Source: Papaver somniferum (taxonomy: Eukaryota > Streptophyta > Magnoliopsida > Ranunculales > Papaveraceae). Taken from it: a DNA stretch of 64,000 bases. The DNA lies in the NCBI RefSeq assembly GCF_003573695.1, contig NC_039360.1, positions 124,706,336 to 124,770,335 of the forward strand, read 5' to 3'. The notes beneath the pieces were generated by a model. It saw only the letters and a program-made list of their open reading frames with translations. It ran no database searches and was not told where the DNA came from. Positions 1 through 10,400 of this stretch are shown one piece after another; position 1 is the first letter of the stretch, and the number at the start of each line of letters is the position of its first letter. Position numbers and translations under genes: made by a program.

Positions 1-145
1 ACCGAACTCATCTGAAGCTGTAGTTCGGTTACTTTATATGAAGAACAAGTAACCGAACTCATCTGAAGTTGTAGTTCGGTTGCCCCGTGAGATGAACAAG
101 TAACCGAACTCATCTGAAAGTGTAGTTCGGTTACTTGTTCCAAAC
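1..145. repeat. 51-bp tandem repeat with internal dyad ACCGAACT/AGTTCGGT
   Basis: Three successive units begin with ACCGAACTCATCTGAA at positions 1, 52 and 103, so the period is 51 bp. Every unit carries ACCGAACT followed about 13 nt later by its exact reverse complement AGTTCGGT, so each unit can form a hairpin. The array is cut by the window start, so its true extent is unknown. Motif clusters in both orientations resemble the subterminal repeats of plant DNA transposons; that is an inference. Confidence 0.85.
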
Positions 146-271
146 ACGCAGGTTACCGAACTCTCTAATAATAGAATTTCTAGGAGTTACAGCGTTATGT
201 TCGGTTGGTTCGCAAAGTGCATGCACTTTTGATCTAACCGAACTTTACGTAATATAAGAGTATATAAGTTC

Positions 272-690
272 GGTTATTTTGGAACTCAACACAGTGGCCA
301 CAACAACACAGTTCGGTTAGACTGGATTTGTTTTTTTTTTCGGTTCTAAGGGTGGAGTTCGGTTACTTTGTAGTTTTAAAAAATTTTGCGAAAAAACCGA
401 ACTCTATTGGCTAAGTTTGGTTATTTTGGAACTCAACATAATGGCCACAACAACACAGTTCGGTTAGACTGGATTTGTTTTTTTTCGGTTCTAAGGGTGG
501 AGTTCGGTTACTTTGTAGTTTTAAAAATTTTTGCGAAAAAACCGAACTCTATTGGCTAAGTTTGGTTATTTTGGAACTCAACATAGTGGCCACAACAACA
601 CAGTTCAGTTAGACTGGATTTTTTTTTCGGTTCTAAGGGTGGAGTTCGGTTACTTTGTAGTTTTAAAATTTTTTGCGAAACAACCGAACA
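272..690. repeat. About 146-bp tandem repeat, three copies, GTTCGGTTA-rich
   Basis: The block starting GGTTATTTTGGAACTCAACA occurs at 272, 419 and 564 (spacing 147 and 145 bp). The third copy is incomplete at its right end. Units differ mainly in the length of a T-run and an A-run and by scattered substitutions. Each contains GTTCGGTTA in direct orientation and ACCGAACTC in inverse orientation, the same motif as the array at 1-145. An 89-codon open frame across the repeat is a by-product of it and not a gene. Confidence 0.85.
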
Positions 691-1020
691 GAGAGTTCGA
701 TGACTTATTTTTAAATCCAATAGAACCGAACTGTTCTTCGTGTTCTTCATTTTCAAGAAGTTCGGTTAGTAAACTAGGGTTTTTTGGAAAATCGGCCTAA
801 ACGAACGTGGCTATGTAACTCCTACTAAAATCCTATTTTGATGATTTCTATTCGATTGAAACAATCAAAATCAAATTAAAGTGAAGGGTTTGTTGGAAAA
901 TACCTCCGGAGTGGTCCCATGGCAGAATCAGGCTGCGGCTGGCGTCTTTTATACTCGATAAAATTATTATGTAACAGAACTTAATTGTGATTGCATTGAT
1001 GTTGTTACATTTCTTAAATA
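691..1020. other. No gene seen; right edge of the ACCGAAC-rich block
   Basis: The last GTTCGGTTA motifs lie at about 720-770. From about 800 the sequence is ordinary AT-rich intergenic DNA with no recognisable feature. Confidence 0.5.
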
Positions 1021-1185
1021 GGAGGTGGTGGTGGTGGTGGGAGGAGGTGGTGGTGGTAATCGGTGGGTGGTGGTGGTGATAATCGGAGGTGGTGGGCGGT
1101 TGTGGTGGTGGTGGTAATCGGTGGTTGGTGGTGGTGATAATCGGAGGTGGTAGTGGTGGGAGGAGGTGGTGGTTATATATAGGTG
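1021..1185 (+). repeat. GGT/GGA microsatellite with interspersed AATCGGTGG
   Basis: Long runs of GGT triplets are interrupted several times by TAATCGG, giving a compound trinucleotide repeat on the + strand. It is strongly G-skewed and lies about 530 bp upstream of the WD-repeat gene start. Length polymorphism is expected. No function is evident. Confidence 0.85.
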
Positions 1186-1392
1186 GTTATTAGGTTGGTT
1201 TTAAATTAAATTAGGTTAAGAGTAGGTTAGTCATTTCAACATTTTAAGACACCCCTTATCAATATAGGGAAGGTGGCCTAATAAAACCATGGTCCCTCAA
1301 AGAAAAACCATGGTCCCTAAAAAAATCATTCCAAAAACGGGAGCATGTACAGTTTTCCGCCAGTGGGTTTTTGAGTGAAAAAAACTGAAAAA

Positions 1393-1716
1393 TGGGCTTG
1401 AGAGTAGTGTTCCATATGTAACCTAAGGTACCTCTTTGTTGGATCCATAAGGAGTGACTAGGCCCAACATTCAGCACAACGCATACCAGCTCATACGAGC
1501 TCTATCAACCGACTCCATCTCCTGTGCTGTTATGTTATGCACTTGCCACTAGGTTAGTAGCTGCCGCATGCCTGAACGCTAATAACCCCGTGAAATAGCC
1601 GGTCACTCCCTTGTTAGTACAATATAAAACCCTACGAAAACCTGTAACCCTACAGTTTCTTTCTTTCTCAAAAATAATCAAAACCCTACAGTTTCTTTCT
1701 CTCTAGAAAATAATCA
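1393..1716 (+). promoter_or_regulatory. Promoter and leader of the GRWD1-like gene: site II, TATA and telo-box motifs
   Basis: TGGGCT at 1393-1398 and GGCCCA at 1461-1466 fit the plant site II element (TGGGCY). TATAAAA lies at 1623-1629, about 90 bp before the start codon. AAACCCTA-type telo-boxes occur at 1626-1634 and 1681-1688, with a near copy at 1646-1652. Site II plus telo-box is the combination typical of plant ribosomal-protein and ribosome-biogenesis genes, which fits a ribosome-assembly factor downstream. The leader also has an imperfect tandem duplication of about 37 bp (about 1646-1680 and 1683-1713), each copy running from CCCTACAGTTTCTTTCT to AAAATAATCA. Confidence 0.6.
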
Positions 1717-3128
1717 ATGCCACGAGGTCTGAAAAACCCTAAAAAGGCCAAGAGAAAAACCAAGAAGAAGGAAAACGGCGATTCTTCAGGAGCACCATCT
1801 ATGCCTGCAAAAGTATGGCAACCCGGTGTAGACACATTAGAAGAAGGAGAAGAACTACAGTGTGATCTTTCTGCTTATGATTGTCTTCATGCTTTTCATG
1901 TTGGATGACCATGTCTAAGCTTTGATATCGTAAGGGATACACTAGGTATGGTCAGAACCGAGTTTCCACATACACTGTATTGCGTCTCAGGGACTCAGGC
2001 AGAAAAAACTTCTTGGAACTCTATAGGGATATTCAAGTTATCAAATATATCCGGAAAAAGACGCGACTTAAAACCGAGTAAAGCTGGTGGTGGTGGTGAT
2101 GGGTCTGATATGGAAGACAGTGATGACAGTAGTAGTAGTGATGTAGAGGAGGAGAACGAAGAAACTGGTGGACCGGTTTTGCAGATACGTAAGATAGCAC
2201 ACCAAGGATGTGTAAATCGCATACGCGCAATGAGGCAGAGCCCTCATATTTGTGCTCATGGGGAGATACCGGCATTGCACAGATCTGGGATTTCATCAGT
2301 CAGCTTAATTCTTTAGCTGGATCAGAAACAAGTACTGTTAGCAGCACAGGAGCATCAACCGTAGTTTCTCAGGCCCCAATAATGAAGTTTGCTGGCCATA
2401 AAACTGAAGGTTTTGCGATAGATTGGAGTCCTCTTGTGCCTGGAAGACTATTATCTGGGGATTGCGATGGTCGTATCCACTTATGGGAGCCTTCATCTAA
2501 CGCCACGTGGAGTGTTGGAAAGACTCCATTTGATGGACATGATTTAAGTGTGGAAGATCTCCAATGGAGTCCTATAGATAGTAATCTTTTTGCCTCTTGT
2601 TCCGTTGATGGAACTGTTGCTGTATGGGATATTCGTAGCGGGAAGAAATCAGCTATATCTATAGAGGCACATAAAGCTGATGTGAAAGTTATCTCATGGA
2701 ATGGGAAGGCTGGTTTGGTGATAGCATCTGGAAGCGATTATGGCGCAATTTCTGTTCACAATCTTCGGATGCTCAAGCCTGAAAATTCGGGTGATATGGT
2801 AGTGACACGTTTTGAATATCATAAACGCCCTATCACCTCCATCGAATGGAGTCCAGATCATGATTCCATGTTGGCAGTTACATCCGAAGACAATCAACTA
2901 ACGATATGGGATTTCTCCGTAGAAAGAGATGAGGAAGAAGAAGCTGAGTTCAGAGCAAGGATGCAAGAGCAAGTGAACGTCCCAGAAGATTTTCCACCGC
3001 AGCTTCTCTTTGTTCATCAGGGTCAAAAAGATATGAAGGAACTGCATTGGAATGCGCAAATCCCTGGAATGATAGTGTCTACAGCTTCGGATGGTTTTAA
3101 CGTTTTTAAGCCATCTAATATTCCATAA
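1717..3128 (+). pseudogene. GRWD1-like: GRWD1/Rrb1-like WD-repeat ribosome-assembly protein, disrupted by a nonsense codon and a frameshift
   Basis: This family (glutamate-rich WD-repeat protein; yeast Rrb1) is a nuclear chaperone for ribosomal protein L3 in large-subunit assembly. The N-terminus is basic (MPRGLKNPKKAKRKTKKK). It is followed by the GEELQCDxSAYDxLHAFHVG region of the histone-binding (CAF1C) N-terminal domain, an acidic Ser/Asp/Glu stretch (about 2107-2165) and at least four WD repeats ending in HLWEP, AVWDIR, SVHNLR and TIWDFS. Two lesions are seen. TGA at 1906-1908 stands where the family has Trp (HVG-W-PCLSFD), and the frame is open again straight after it. One base is missing near 2256-2257, where CAHGEI should read CASWGDTG. 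From 2259 to 3128 the frame is intact to the final stop. No introns are visible. The retained promoter motifs argue against simple retroposition, but an intron-containing parent elsewhere would favour it. A sequencing error at either lesion is possible. Confidence 0.8.
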
Positions 3129-4716
3129 GCAACTATTGGTTAAAGTTATCTGGAGGATGATCAGCATTCGAAACCAACTTATTTATTAGTCGTTCCATTT
3201 TGTTAAAGATAGGTGTAACTTGGATGTAACTTAAAATGTGTCATATGTGCTGCCTTAAGTTATATGTGCAGTTGCTTTTAATTTATCAAATATGTCTGAA
3301 ACTAAGATATTTTCCGTAGCTAAGTTGTGCACTTTTTCCCTCTTGGGTCTACGTTTGAAGAACTTGACTAGAATTAGATTTACAAGTTTAACTTAATGAT
3401 GAATAAGGAGAATAAATGCATCACTTGGGTACATCATTGACTGGTGGTATGATATAAAATTATAATGCATATTTAGCAATTCAACCTGCATGGAGAAAGA
3501 GAGAGCAAAAAACAAAAACTGTTTACACCACACCAGCTGGTACATCAATTGCAGGCTTGCAGCAGAATGATAGATGTGAAACTCATAATTTTCTCCTTGA
3601 TCGCCTTCCACCTGTCACACCAAATTGGGAATTCAGGGATCACCAACAAATGCCTCTGGAAACACAATGCACCATATGCAGCTGCTCCTGCAATTAGCCT
3701 CTCTGCCTTACCGGTTTCAGAAAACAAAAAGTATGACAATTTGCAAGAAAATCCAGTTTCAGCCACCTTTAATTCCAATACCGCAAATGCAGAGGTCATA
3801 CGATGCAATATTTAACGGTTATATATTCACCAGAGTCTGACAAGAAACATATTGTATTGGCAAACATGTTAAATGCCATTTTCAACCACAAGCAGATTAC
3901 AGTATTGTTTCGGGAAAAAATATTTCGTAGAAAAAACGCTAAGTCATGTTAGGACAAAAAAACTAGTGTTGTGCTCTATTAACTAATGATTAGTTGAGTG
4001 CACGAAACAAAACAAACCAAACCTAGTGTGCTCTTTTGTGGTGAAATTGAAACTCCTGATTGCATTTTCTTCATTGCACTCCTGATGTGAAGTAATGGTC
4101 TCTTTTTTACTGAAAAGATCGAGTGGTTCTTTACTGTGACTTATGACATGAATTCGATGTTTGCCTCATCCTCACAAGAATCAAATCTTATCTTCCAACG
4201 CCTACAAGGCCGGCACCTCCAGAGAGATAGTATGAACTATTGTAGATTTAGAAGAACTTTGAATATAAATAAATAAAGAGAAGAAAGTAGATTTAGAAGA
4301 ACCTTGAATAAAAATAAAATAAATAAAGAGAAGGAAGAAATAACATTATTATTACAAGATGGTCAACGACCGCTAATGAAATAAAACAAAACGGTTAAAG
4401 AAATAAAGTAAGAACTTGTAAATAATTCGTGACCCATATTGGTTAGTTAGTCATTTTTATATTTAATTATTTTCTCAGTTTAAAAAAGATAGGCTGGCGG
4501 AGAAAGCAATTTTATTGATTGTTAAAACTGTCAACAACAATTTCGTAACCCAAATTCTAATTAAAAATAATTTGTGACCCAAGATTTTAGTCACATTTTT
4601 ACGACCCGAAGTCAAAATAACCATTGATCACTTTGTGAGTTCTCAACTATTTTAATACATGAAGTTTTTGTACACAAAAGGGTTGAATCTTTAGTCAGGT
4701 GGAGTAGTAGTATTTT
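3129..4716. other. Intergenic DNA downstream of the WD-repeat gene
   Basis: AT-rich sequence. Apart from the possible exon on - at 3545-3796 nothing was recognised. A partial duplication of TAGATTTAGAAGAAC about 60 bp apart (about 4243 and 4289) is the only local repeat noticed. Confidence 0.45.
3545..3796 (-). CDS. Possible orphan exon, unrecognised protein
   Basis: On the - strand an open frame from the first ATG (about 3796) to the stop at 3545 encodes about 83 residues with protein-like composition. It includes GAAAYGALCFQRHLLVIPEF and then a Trp/Lys-rich stretch WCDRWKAIKEKI. It resembles a piece of a real plant gene more than the low-complexity shadow frames around it, but no family was recognised. 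No upstream exon or promoter was found. Nearby frames on the + strand across the same bases look random. It may be a gene fragment or a captured exon. Confidence 0.3.
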   Translation of the reverse strand, partial: TSAFAVLELKVAETGFSCKLSYFLFSETGKAERLIAGAAAYGALCFQRHLLVIPEFPIWCDRWKAIKEKIMSFTSIILLQACN

Positions 4717-4828
4717 GGAGGACTCTTCCTTGCATTTTTAGGGGAGACTTTACTATTCCCAACCCATAGACACGGTTATGGGATGTCATAATGGTTCGGA
4801 AAATGCGTAAATGCCCCTTTATAATCGG

Positions 4829-6075
4829 TAGATAGTATAGTGGTATTATCAACCGATTATTAGTTTGCTTAAGAATGGGCTATTGTAATAATCGGTAAAT
4901 AAACAACATAACATAACTACTGATTGTTAAAGTAGAAAACTCGAATTTCATTTGTTTTGCAAAATTGAATTTGGGGCTACTCTAAAAATCGGTACAAAAT
5001 TGAATTTATTATATTCTCAATCGGTAGATAATCATATGATCATAAACTACCGATTATGGGTTACCTATACACCCCTTTGACGAATAAAACTACCCAAAAC
5101 CTAATTTCATTTTCATTTCTTTTCAACTCTTCTTCTTCTTCACTTTTGATTGTAGAGAGGAAAAAAAATTCCCTCGTTCTTCAACTTCAATTCATCGTCG
5201 TCGTCGTCGATTGTTCTATAAAACGATGACGAGAACTAATGAACCCAAAAAAAGCTCGAGTGAAAAACGTCTACCGTGGTGATGATCCAAAATCGGAGAA
5301 AGATCAAAGAACAAAGTGATTGTAACTGCAAATGACTAAGAACACGAAGAAGATGATGAAGATGAAGCCGCTGATGTAGGTGGTGGTGGTGGTGAATCTG
5401 ATACTTGTACTATCAATCAACTTCAAATGGCCCCAATTGGGCAAGATTCTACCATTATTTGGGTTTATGTTGCTTTAATTCGACGAATGAATGAAAAATA
5501 TTTGTAGGTTTTCGGTTTTTACTCTAGAATCAGAAGATAGATGTGTTTTTAAACTCCTGATTATGCTCGTGTTCTTTATTCCTCGAGAACATCGATCGTA
5601 ATCGGGTGATATTTTTTTAGATTTTCTTCCGATTTTAGGACGTTAGTTGTTACTGAACCCTAAAATAGGCTTAATCGGTAGTCAATTTTTTTTTACCGAT
5701 TATGACAGCTGATTAGAAGATATAGAGACACATAGATTCGATGGAATCGGAAGACATGGTGTAGTATTTTTCTTCAGATTATATTTTCCTCATCAAAATA
5801 GAATTTACTGTCTCTAAACACAACATAATCGGAAGATATATATAATTTTTTGCCTATGATATAGTTGTAATCGGAAGTTAGGTTGTTTATTAATCTTCCG
5901 ATTATATGTATCTTCAGAATTTAGAAGGTTTCGTTTGAAAATTGATCTATAATCGGTAAATATTCTTGAACTTGTGCTACCGATTATGTATAATCGTTTG
6001 TTATGAGTTTAGTTTTGACACTGATTATGTAAAATCGGGTTTTGTCTGTGTTCTTTTAATTCCGATTATGCAGTT
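4829..6075. repeat. Left subterminal array of AATCGGTAG/CTACCGATT motifs
   Basis: ATAATCGGTAG, its reverse complement CTACCGATTAT and close variants (AATCGGAAG, TTCCGATTAT) recur through this stretch in both orientations, about every 50-100 bp. Between them sits a leader-like pyrimidine-rich tract (about 5100-5200) and an ATG at 5226 that opens a short frame beginning MTRTNEPKK, possibly the first exon of the PMD gene. Confidence 0.75.
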
Positions 6076-6215
6076 AGTAAACGTATTCTTATGAACCGGT
6101 TATTTTTTAATTTTTTTGTTTGGGGATAGGCGAGGTAAGAAAGTCTCCCAAGATACAGTTGTTTTAGGGCCTCATCGCAAAGGAGTAAGAAGTACGTGCT
6201 AGTGCACCGAGAGAA

Positions 6216-8389
6216 ATGAGTGGTCAAGGAAATTCAAGCAATGATGCAACTCAAGAAGGAGTAGAACCAAGCACTCCACAAGTAACTCAACAAGGAGTAG
6301 AATCAGGCGCAAGTTAGAGTCCAAGATGAAGCTGGACCAAGTGTCCAGAAATTAGAGTCCAAGAAGAAGGACAACCAAGTAGTAGACAAGGAGAATGAGG
6401 AGTTACAAGGAAGCCAATCGCGAAGAAAGTATCACACCTTGTCCCCATTCATTTGAAGAAGACGTATTTTAAAGAAGAAATCCCGGGGCTACCTAGAGAT
6501 GGAGGAGCATTGTTATTTGGATACAAAGACTCCTGGGCTAAAGAAATCTACGAAACATAGGTAATAATCATATTCTTTTTTATTAACGTACGTATTGTTG
6601 TTTTATTCATAATACTACTCTATTTAAATTGTAATGTGTTGTGTGTTTAATAGTATCATTCCGATGTGATTCGTCTACTCAAACCTACAACCGCACCAGC
6701 AAAAATAATGAAAGATTGTCCTTTAGACGATGAATGTGAAAGGTTCAAGACAATTATAGCCAACTCAGGGTTATCTAATGTTGCCTAGAATTCGAACATG
6801 ATCGGGTCGCGATATCGGATTTTGTGGAGAGATTGTATCCCGAGACTGACACCCTTCATATGTCGTTTAGGGAGATGACCATTACTCTGGATGATGTGAA
6901 GAAAATTCTTAGTCTCAATGACCATGGTGTAGCTGTCAAGTATAACTACACAAAGCAGTTAAGTTAGGAATAACTTTATGATTTGTGTCGGAAGTGTTTT
7001 GGTTGGGATAAAGAGACACCAGTTACTGAGTTCAACAGGTGCTTTAGTTACGAAACTAGACAGTTCAACGTGGGTCAGTTGATAAAGATGTTCAAAGGCA
7101 CATCCGAGAAAGAAAAGCAAGGACCGTATAGTTATGTTGAAGTGGATGCCGCGGCCACCGCCTATCTCTTGTATCCACTCAATAAGGCCGCTGAGTAATT
7201 CTGGGGAACGATATGCCAAGCACTCTTTATGGAAGAGTTGAGAAAGGCGTCGAGGCTTAAAACTAACCAAATCGCCGGGAACGTGAGTCTATTCCAGGTA
7301 TTTCCTCAACTCTATTAATCCATTGATCGTTATGTTTTTTTCTCATTTTGTTTCTCTAATTTAAGAATCAATTTTTAATACTTGGTTTGATATCTATGTA
7401 GACATGGATTTATGACCACTACCCTAGTATGAAATTGGGAGTAGTGAACCCATAGTGGGAGAAAGGTACACCAAGAGGAACAAAGTACAAGTTCAATGAC
7501 AATCGTTCAAGGACAAAGGAGAAGCAATTGATTCAGTTGAGGGAGAAACTAGACTCATTGAAGGCCTCAGAGGTATGTTTTGATCGAGCTAGTGGACATA
7601 TAGCGGGTCGTTCCGAGTTGTCCCTTTATTTTGGACCGTTGTGACACCCCACAGGTTATGTGATGTACAATGTCTCAAGAGTGATGCGATAACACAGTTT
7701 TGTACAAGTAGAACCATGGTATCACATAAGTGGCAAGTTAAAATTGGACGTGGAGCATTCCCTGTATAATACTGACACCATCAACATAATTTACTTTAGT
7801 ATACCATCTGTTATTGACCATTGGGATCAGAGGATGAACCACTTGATCAATATTGGGAGACCTGTTAACCGAGGTGATGAAAATGCTCCAGGCTATATGG
7901 AGTGGTACCTGGAGCATTCCCATTTTTGTGTAATCCGTGAACTTAAAGCAAAGACGACCTTGGAGGCTTCCAATCATAGATGTATCATCAAAGATAAACC
8001 AAGTGGTTATGATAGACTAGTGCGTATTGTTATGTCTTTTCCCTTTAATATTACGGCTCAATTTTTTAGGTAAACTCCATTTGATGTTATGTCAATTAAA
8101 AAAACAGGTGAATAGGTTTAAGTATTTGTCCAAATGGTGCGCTGATTGCATAACGGCTGAAGTGCTTGTGCTAATTGAGAAGACAAAAAAGCACAGAGAG
8201 ATGATTGAAAATGTTGATAATGAAGAGTATGCAATTGAGTTTGGGGAGAAAGTCACGAAGGAGAACCATCTGAACAAAAGAACAACAAAGACAAAAAAAA
8301 AAGATCTCAGGCTTTATCAAGCTCTCTTGCTGAAGACAATGTTTAGGATGTTGTTAACTAACAATCTTTTGAAAAAAAGTAGATCTTAA
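6216..8389 (+). pseudogene. Plant mobile domain (PMD) protein, decayed
   Basis: Reading through several stops and frame changes gives an aminotransferase-like plant mobile domain protein. The clearest block (about 6811-6950) reads SDFVERLYPETDTLHMSFRE followed by MTITLDDVKKILSL, the hallmark of PMD proteins (FVERWxPETxTFHxPxGEMTxTLxDV). Further blocks are LCRKCFGWDKETPVTEFN (about 6983), AAATAYLLYPLNKAAE (to 7195) and GYMEWYLEHSHFCVI (about 7890-7940), the last matching the family's C-terminal motif. Plausible introns with GT...AG ends lie at 6561-6653 and 7298-7401. A lysine-rich tail is open to 8389. In-frame stops include TAG before 6561, TAG at 6965-6967, TAA at 7196-7198 and several near 7640-7690. 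PMD genes are known both as host genes and as cargo of plant transposons; here the flanking motif arrays favour cargo. Confidence 0.65.
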
Positions 8390-9383
8390 TGTGTTGTTCG
8401 ATGTTTTGGATTATGATGTTTTAAAAGTTTCTCTAAGATTATGTTGTTTTAAATACTTGTTTTGGATTATAAGTTCTTAAGTTTATGGGTTATGAATGTA
8501 TTTTGAGTTATGTTTATTACTTGATTATCAAACGAGTTCGCAAATGAAACTGCTGAATTTTCCACAATAATCGGAGGATATAATATCATGAATATCTACC
8601 AATTCTGATGAATTTTCCAAAACATTCCAGTTATATATGGACTTAATCAGGAGTCAAATTAAATACATATCTTACGATTATTTTCATTGGGATTTTTTGG
8701 ATTTTATAGTCCTTCTGTACCAAAAAAAAAAACTAACAATCGGAAACACAATTAGCTCGTTTACTACCGAGTATTAGAAATCGATAGTTTGGTGAACTTC
8801 ATAAACTTCTGATTATTCTTAGACAAAATCCGAATTTTTGCCAACTTAATAATCAGAAATTTGGTGAACTTAAAACCGTACCTATTATTGTAGTTCCAAA
8901 ATTCGAAAAATTGGAGATTTTGGAAAAATCAAAATTTGGGGCAACTTCATAATCGGAAGTTAGTTGAATATAATAACCTACCGATTATTGTAGTTCCAAA
9001 ATACGAAAAATTAGAGATTTTGGCAAAATCAAAATTTGGGGCAACTTCATACTCGGAAGTTAGTCGAACATAATAACCTATCGATTAACGTAATACCAAA
9101 ATTCGAAAAATTAGAGATTTTGGGGAAATTTAGTAATCGGAAGCTATTAATTATTTACTTCGTCTGATTATGTAGTCGGTCATCTAAAACGATCCTGTAA
9201 CTACTGATTATAACCATCTAGAACGAGTTGATACGGAATATACTCAGTACACTCGTGTTACAATTAAAATGTTTACCCTCCGATTATAACCATTACATAA
9301 AGTTCAAAAGAACTTAACATTCCAAATAAATTAAAAGCACCTAAATCCATACTATCACAATCACTTAAAAGTATTAAAACATA

Positions 9384-9844
9384 TCATAACTTCCAGTGAC
9401 CATAGAAATTGTCTCTCTTGATTTTGTAACATCCTTCATGTTCAAATCGTTTCTCGTAGAAGGACACATATCGGTGATCAGAAAGATTTATCTGAAATTA
9501 CCAATGAGTAATAAGTTAGTACTAACTAATGTTTATTTGAGTCAGAGTTACTAAGGTACTTACTCGTCGTTCATACGTCCACCAAAGAAAAGCGTTCCTA
9601 GCAAATTGTTCCCCATCTTCAAGTTTTTCAATCTCCTTATTGATCGTATTCTTCTTCTCTTAATGTCATTGGATGATCTTCCAATTCGATTACCATTTAA
9701 CGCCTCAAATACCAATAAAATACGGTTCCATAACTGTTCTTCGGATTCCGATTTGTGAAGCGAGTGATTACGATCATGAGTTGTTACCACAACCCATGCT
9801 CTATAAATAATATAATCTTCTTCTTGGGCAAAAGGAATAATCAT
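9384..9844 (-). pseudogene. Small trihelix/SANT-like DNA-binding protein gene with one intron, probably one frameshift
   Basis: On the - strand an ATG at 9844-9842 opens MIIPFAQEEDYIIYRAWVVV, then a region with EEQLWNRILLVFEAL and GRSSNDIKRR. This is the layout of plant Myb/SANT-trihelix proteins (ED...AW...FW.RI...RS...). Near 9650-9661, in an AAGAAGAAG run, a one-base change of frame restores NTINKEIEKLEDGEQFARN and then AFLWWTYERR up to 9564. There a GTAAGT donor begins a 72-nt intron (9563-9492, acceptor ATTTCAG). Exon 2 (9491-9384) reads INLSDHRYVSFYEKRFEHEG and ends at a TGA. The function would be DNA binding. In this setting binding to the element's own subterminal motif is an inference. 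Domain assignment is by eye. Confidence 0.5.
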
Positions 9845-9932
9845 GTTTTTGTTCAAAAGAGGAATGTTTTTTAAAATTTGAATTGAATATATGTGGAAAG
9901 TTTTGTGTAAATGGATTGTTAGAGATGAGTTT

Positions 9933-9941
9933 CCTTATATA
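9933..9941 (-). promoter_or_regulatory. TATA box for the trihelix-like gene
   Basis: TATATAAGG on the - strand, about 90 bp upstream of the ATG at 9844, at a spacing normal for a plant TATA box plus a short leader. Confidence 0.5.
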
Positions 9942-10400
9942 GATTTAAACTCCAGCGGCTATTTTTTTCAAAAAAAAACTAGTCGTTCCCCGTAAAACAG
10001 AAACAATCGGTAACTAATAAGGAATATTTACTACCGATTATTTGTGTTGAAGAAAACTCTGATTATAAAAATGCAGATAATCGTAGGTATAACGAAATAA
10101 CTTCCTACCGATTGTAGGTTATTTCAAAATAACAAAACTTTAAAACTACATGTGTACATATTAACTACCGATTATGTAAGTAAACTACCGATTTTCAATT
10201 CTGCTACCGATTATAGAAGGGCGTATTTGAAAAGGCGAGGGTACCCAAATATACCTCAAGCTAAAAAAATTCCTACCTATAAGTCCTTTCTCCGAAAGTG
10301 ATTGTCTATGGACTGAGTCGAGACAATGCAACTAATCGGTTCACACTTCATCTGATCGTCTATGGATACGAGATCGAGACAATACAACAACGAAGTATGT

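Larger units (their letters stand above)
8570..10220. repeat. Right subterminal array of AATCGGTAG/CTACCGATT motifs, with a 100-bp triplicate
   Basis: The same motif as on the left recurs throughout in both orientations, interrupted by the gene at 9384-9844. Inside it, about 8830-9125 is a tandem repeat with a period of exactly 100 bp. The landmark TAGTTCCAAAA starts at 8891 and 8991, and TAATACCAAAA at 9091. Each unit contains one AATCGGAAGTTAG and one CTACCGATT-type motif. Confidence 0.75.
4720..10286. mobile_element. DNA-transposon-like element with inverted ends, AATCGGTAG subterminal motifs, a PMD gene and a trihelix-like gene
   Basis: The two sides are imperfect inverted repeats. Reading inward, the left has AAATGCCCCTTTATAATCGG (from about 4811) and the reverse complement of the right has AAATACGCCCTTCTATAATC (from about 10219). 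Outside these, weaker similarity continues to a shared GGACT at 4720 and 10286. Within about 1.3 kb of the left end and 1.7 kb of the right end the motif AATCGG(T/A)AG or its complement recurs dozens of times in both orientations. Such subterminal arrays are usual in plant CACTA, hAT and Mutator-like elements, where transposase binds. The interior holds a decayed PMD gene and a small opposite-strand gene. No DDE transposase was recognised, and no clear target-site duplication was found, so the outer limits and superfamily are uncertain. Confidence 0.6.

Noticed and set aside
2045..2316. Overlapping frames of 70-87 codons on - opposite the WD-repeat gene
   Set aside because: They mirror the acidic Ser/Asp-rich coding stretch and have His/Thr/Ser runs by composition only.
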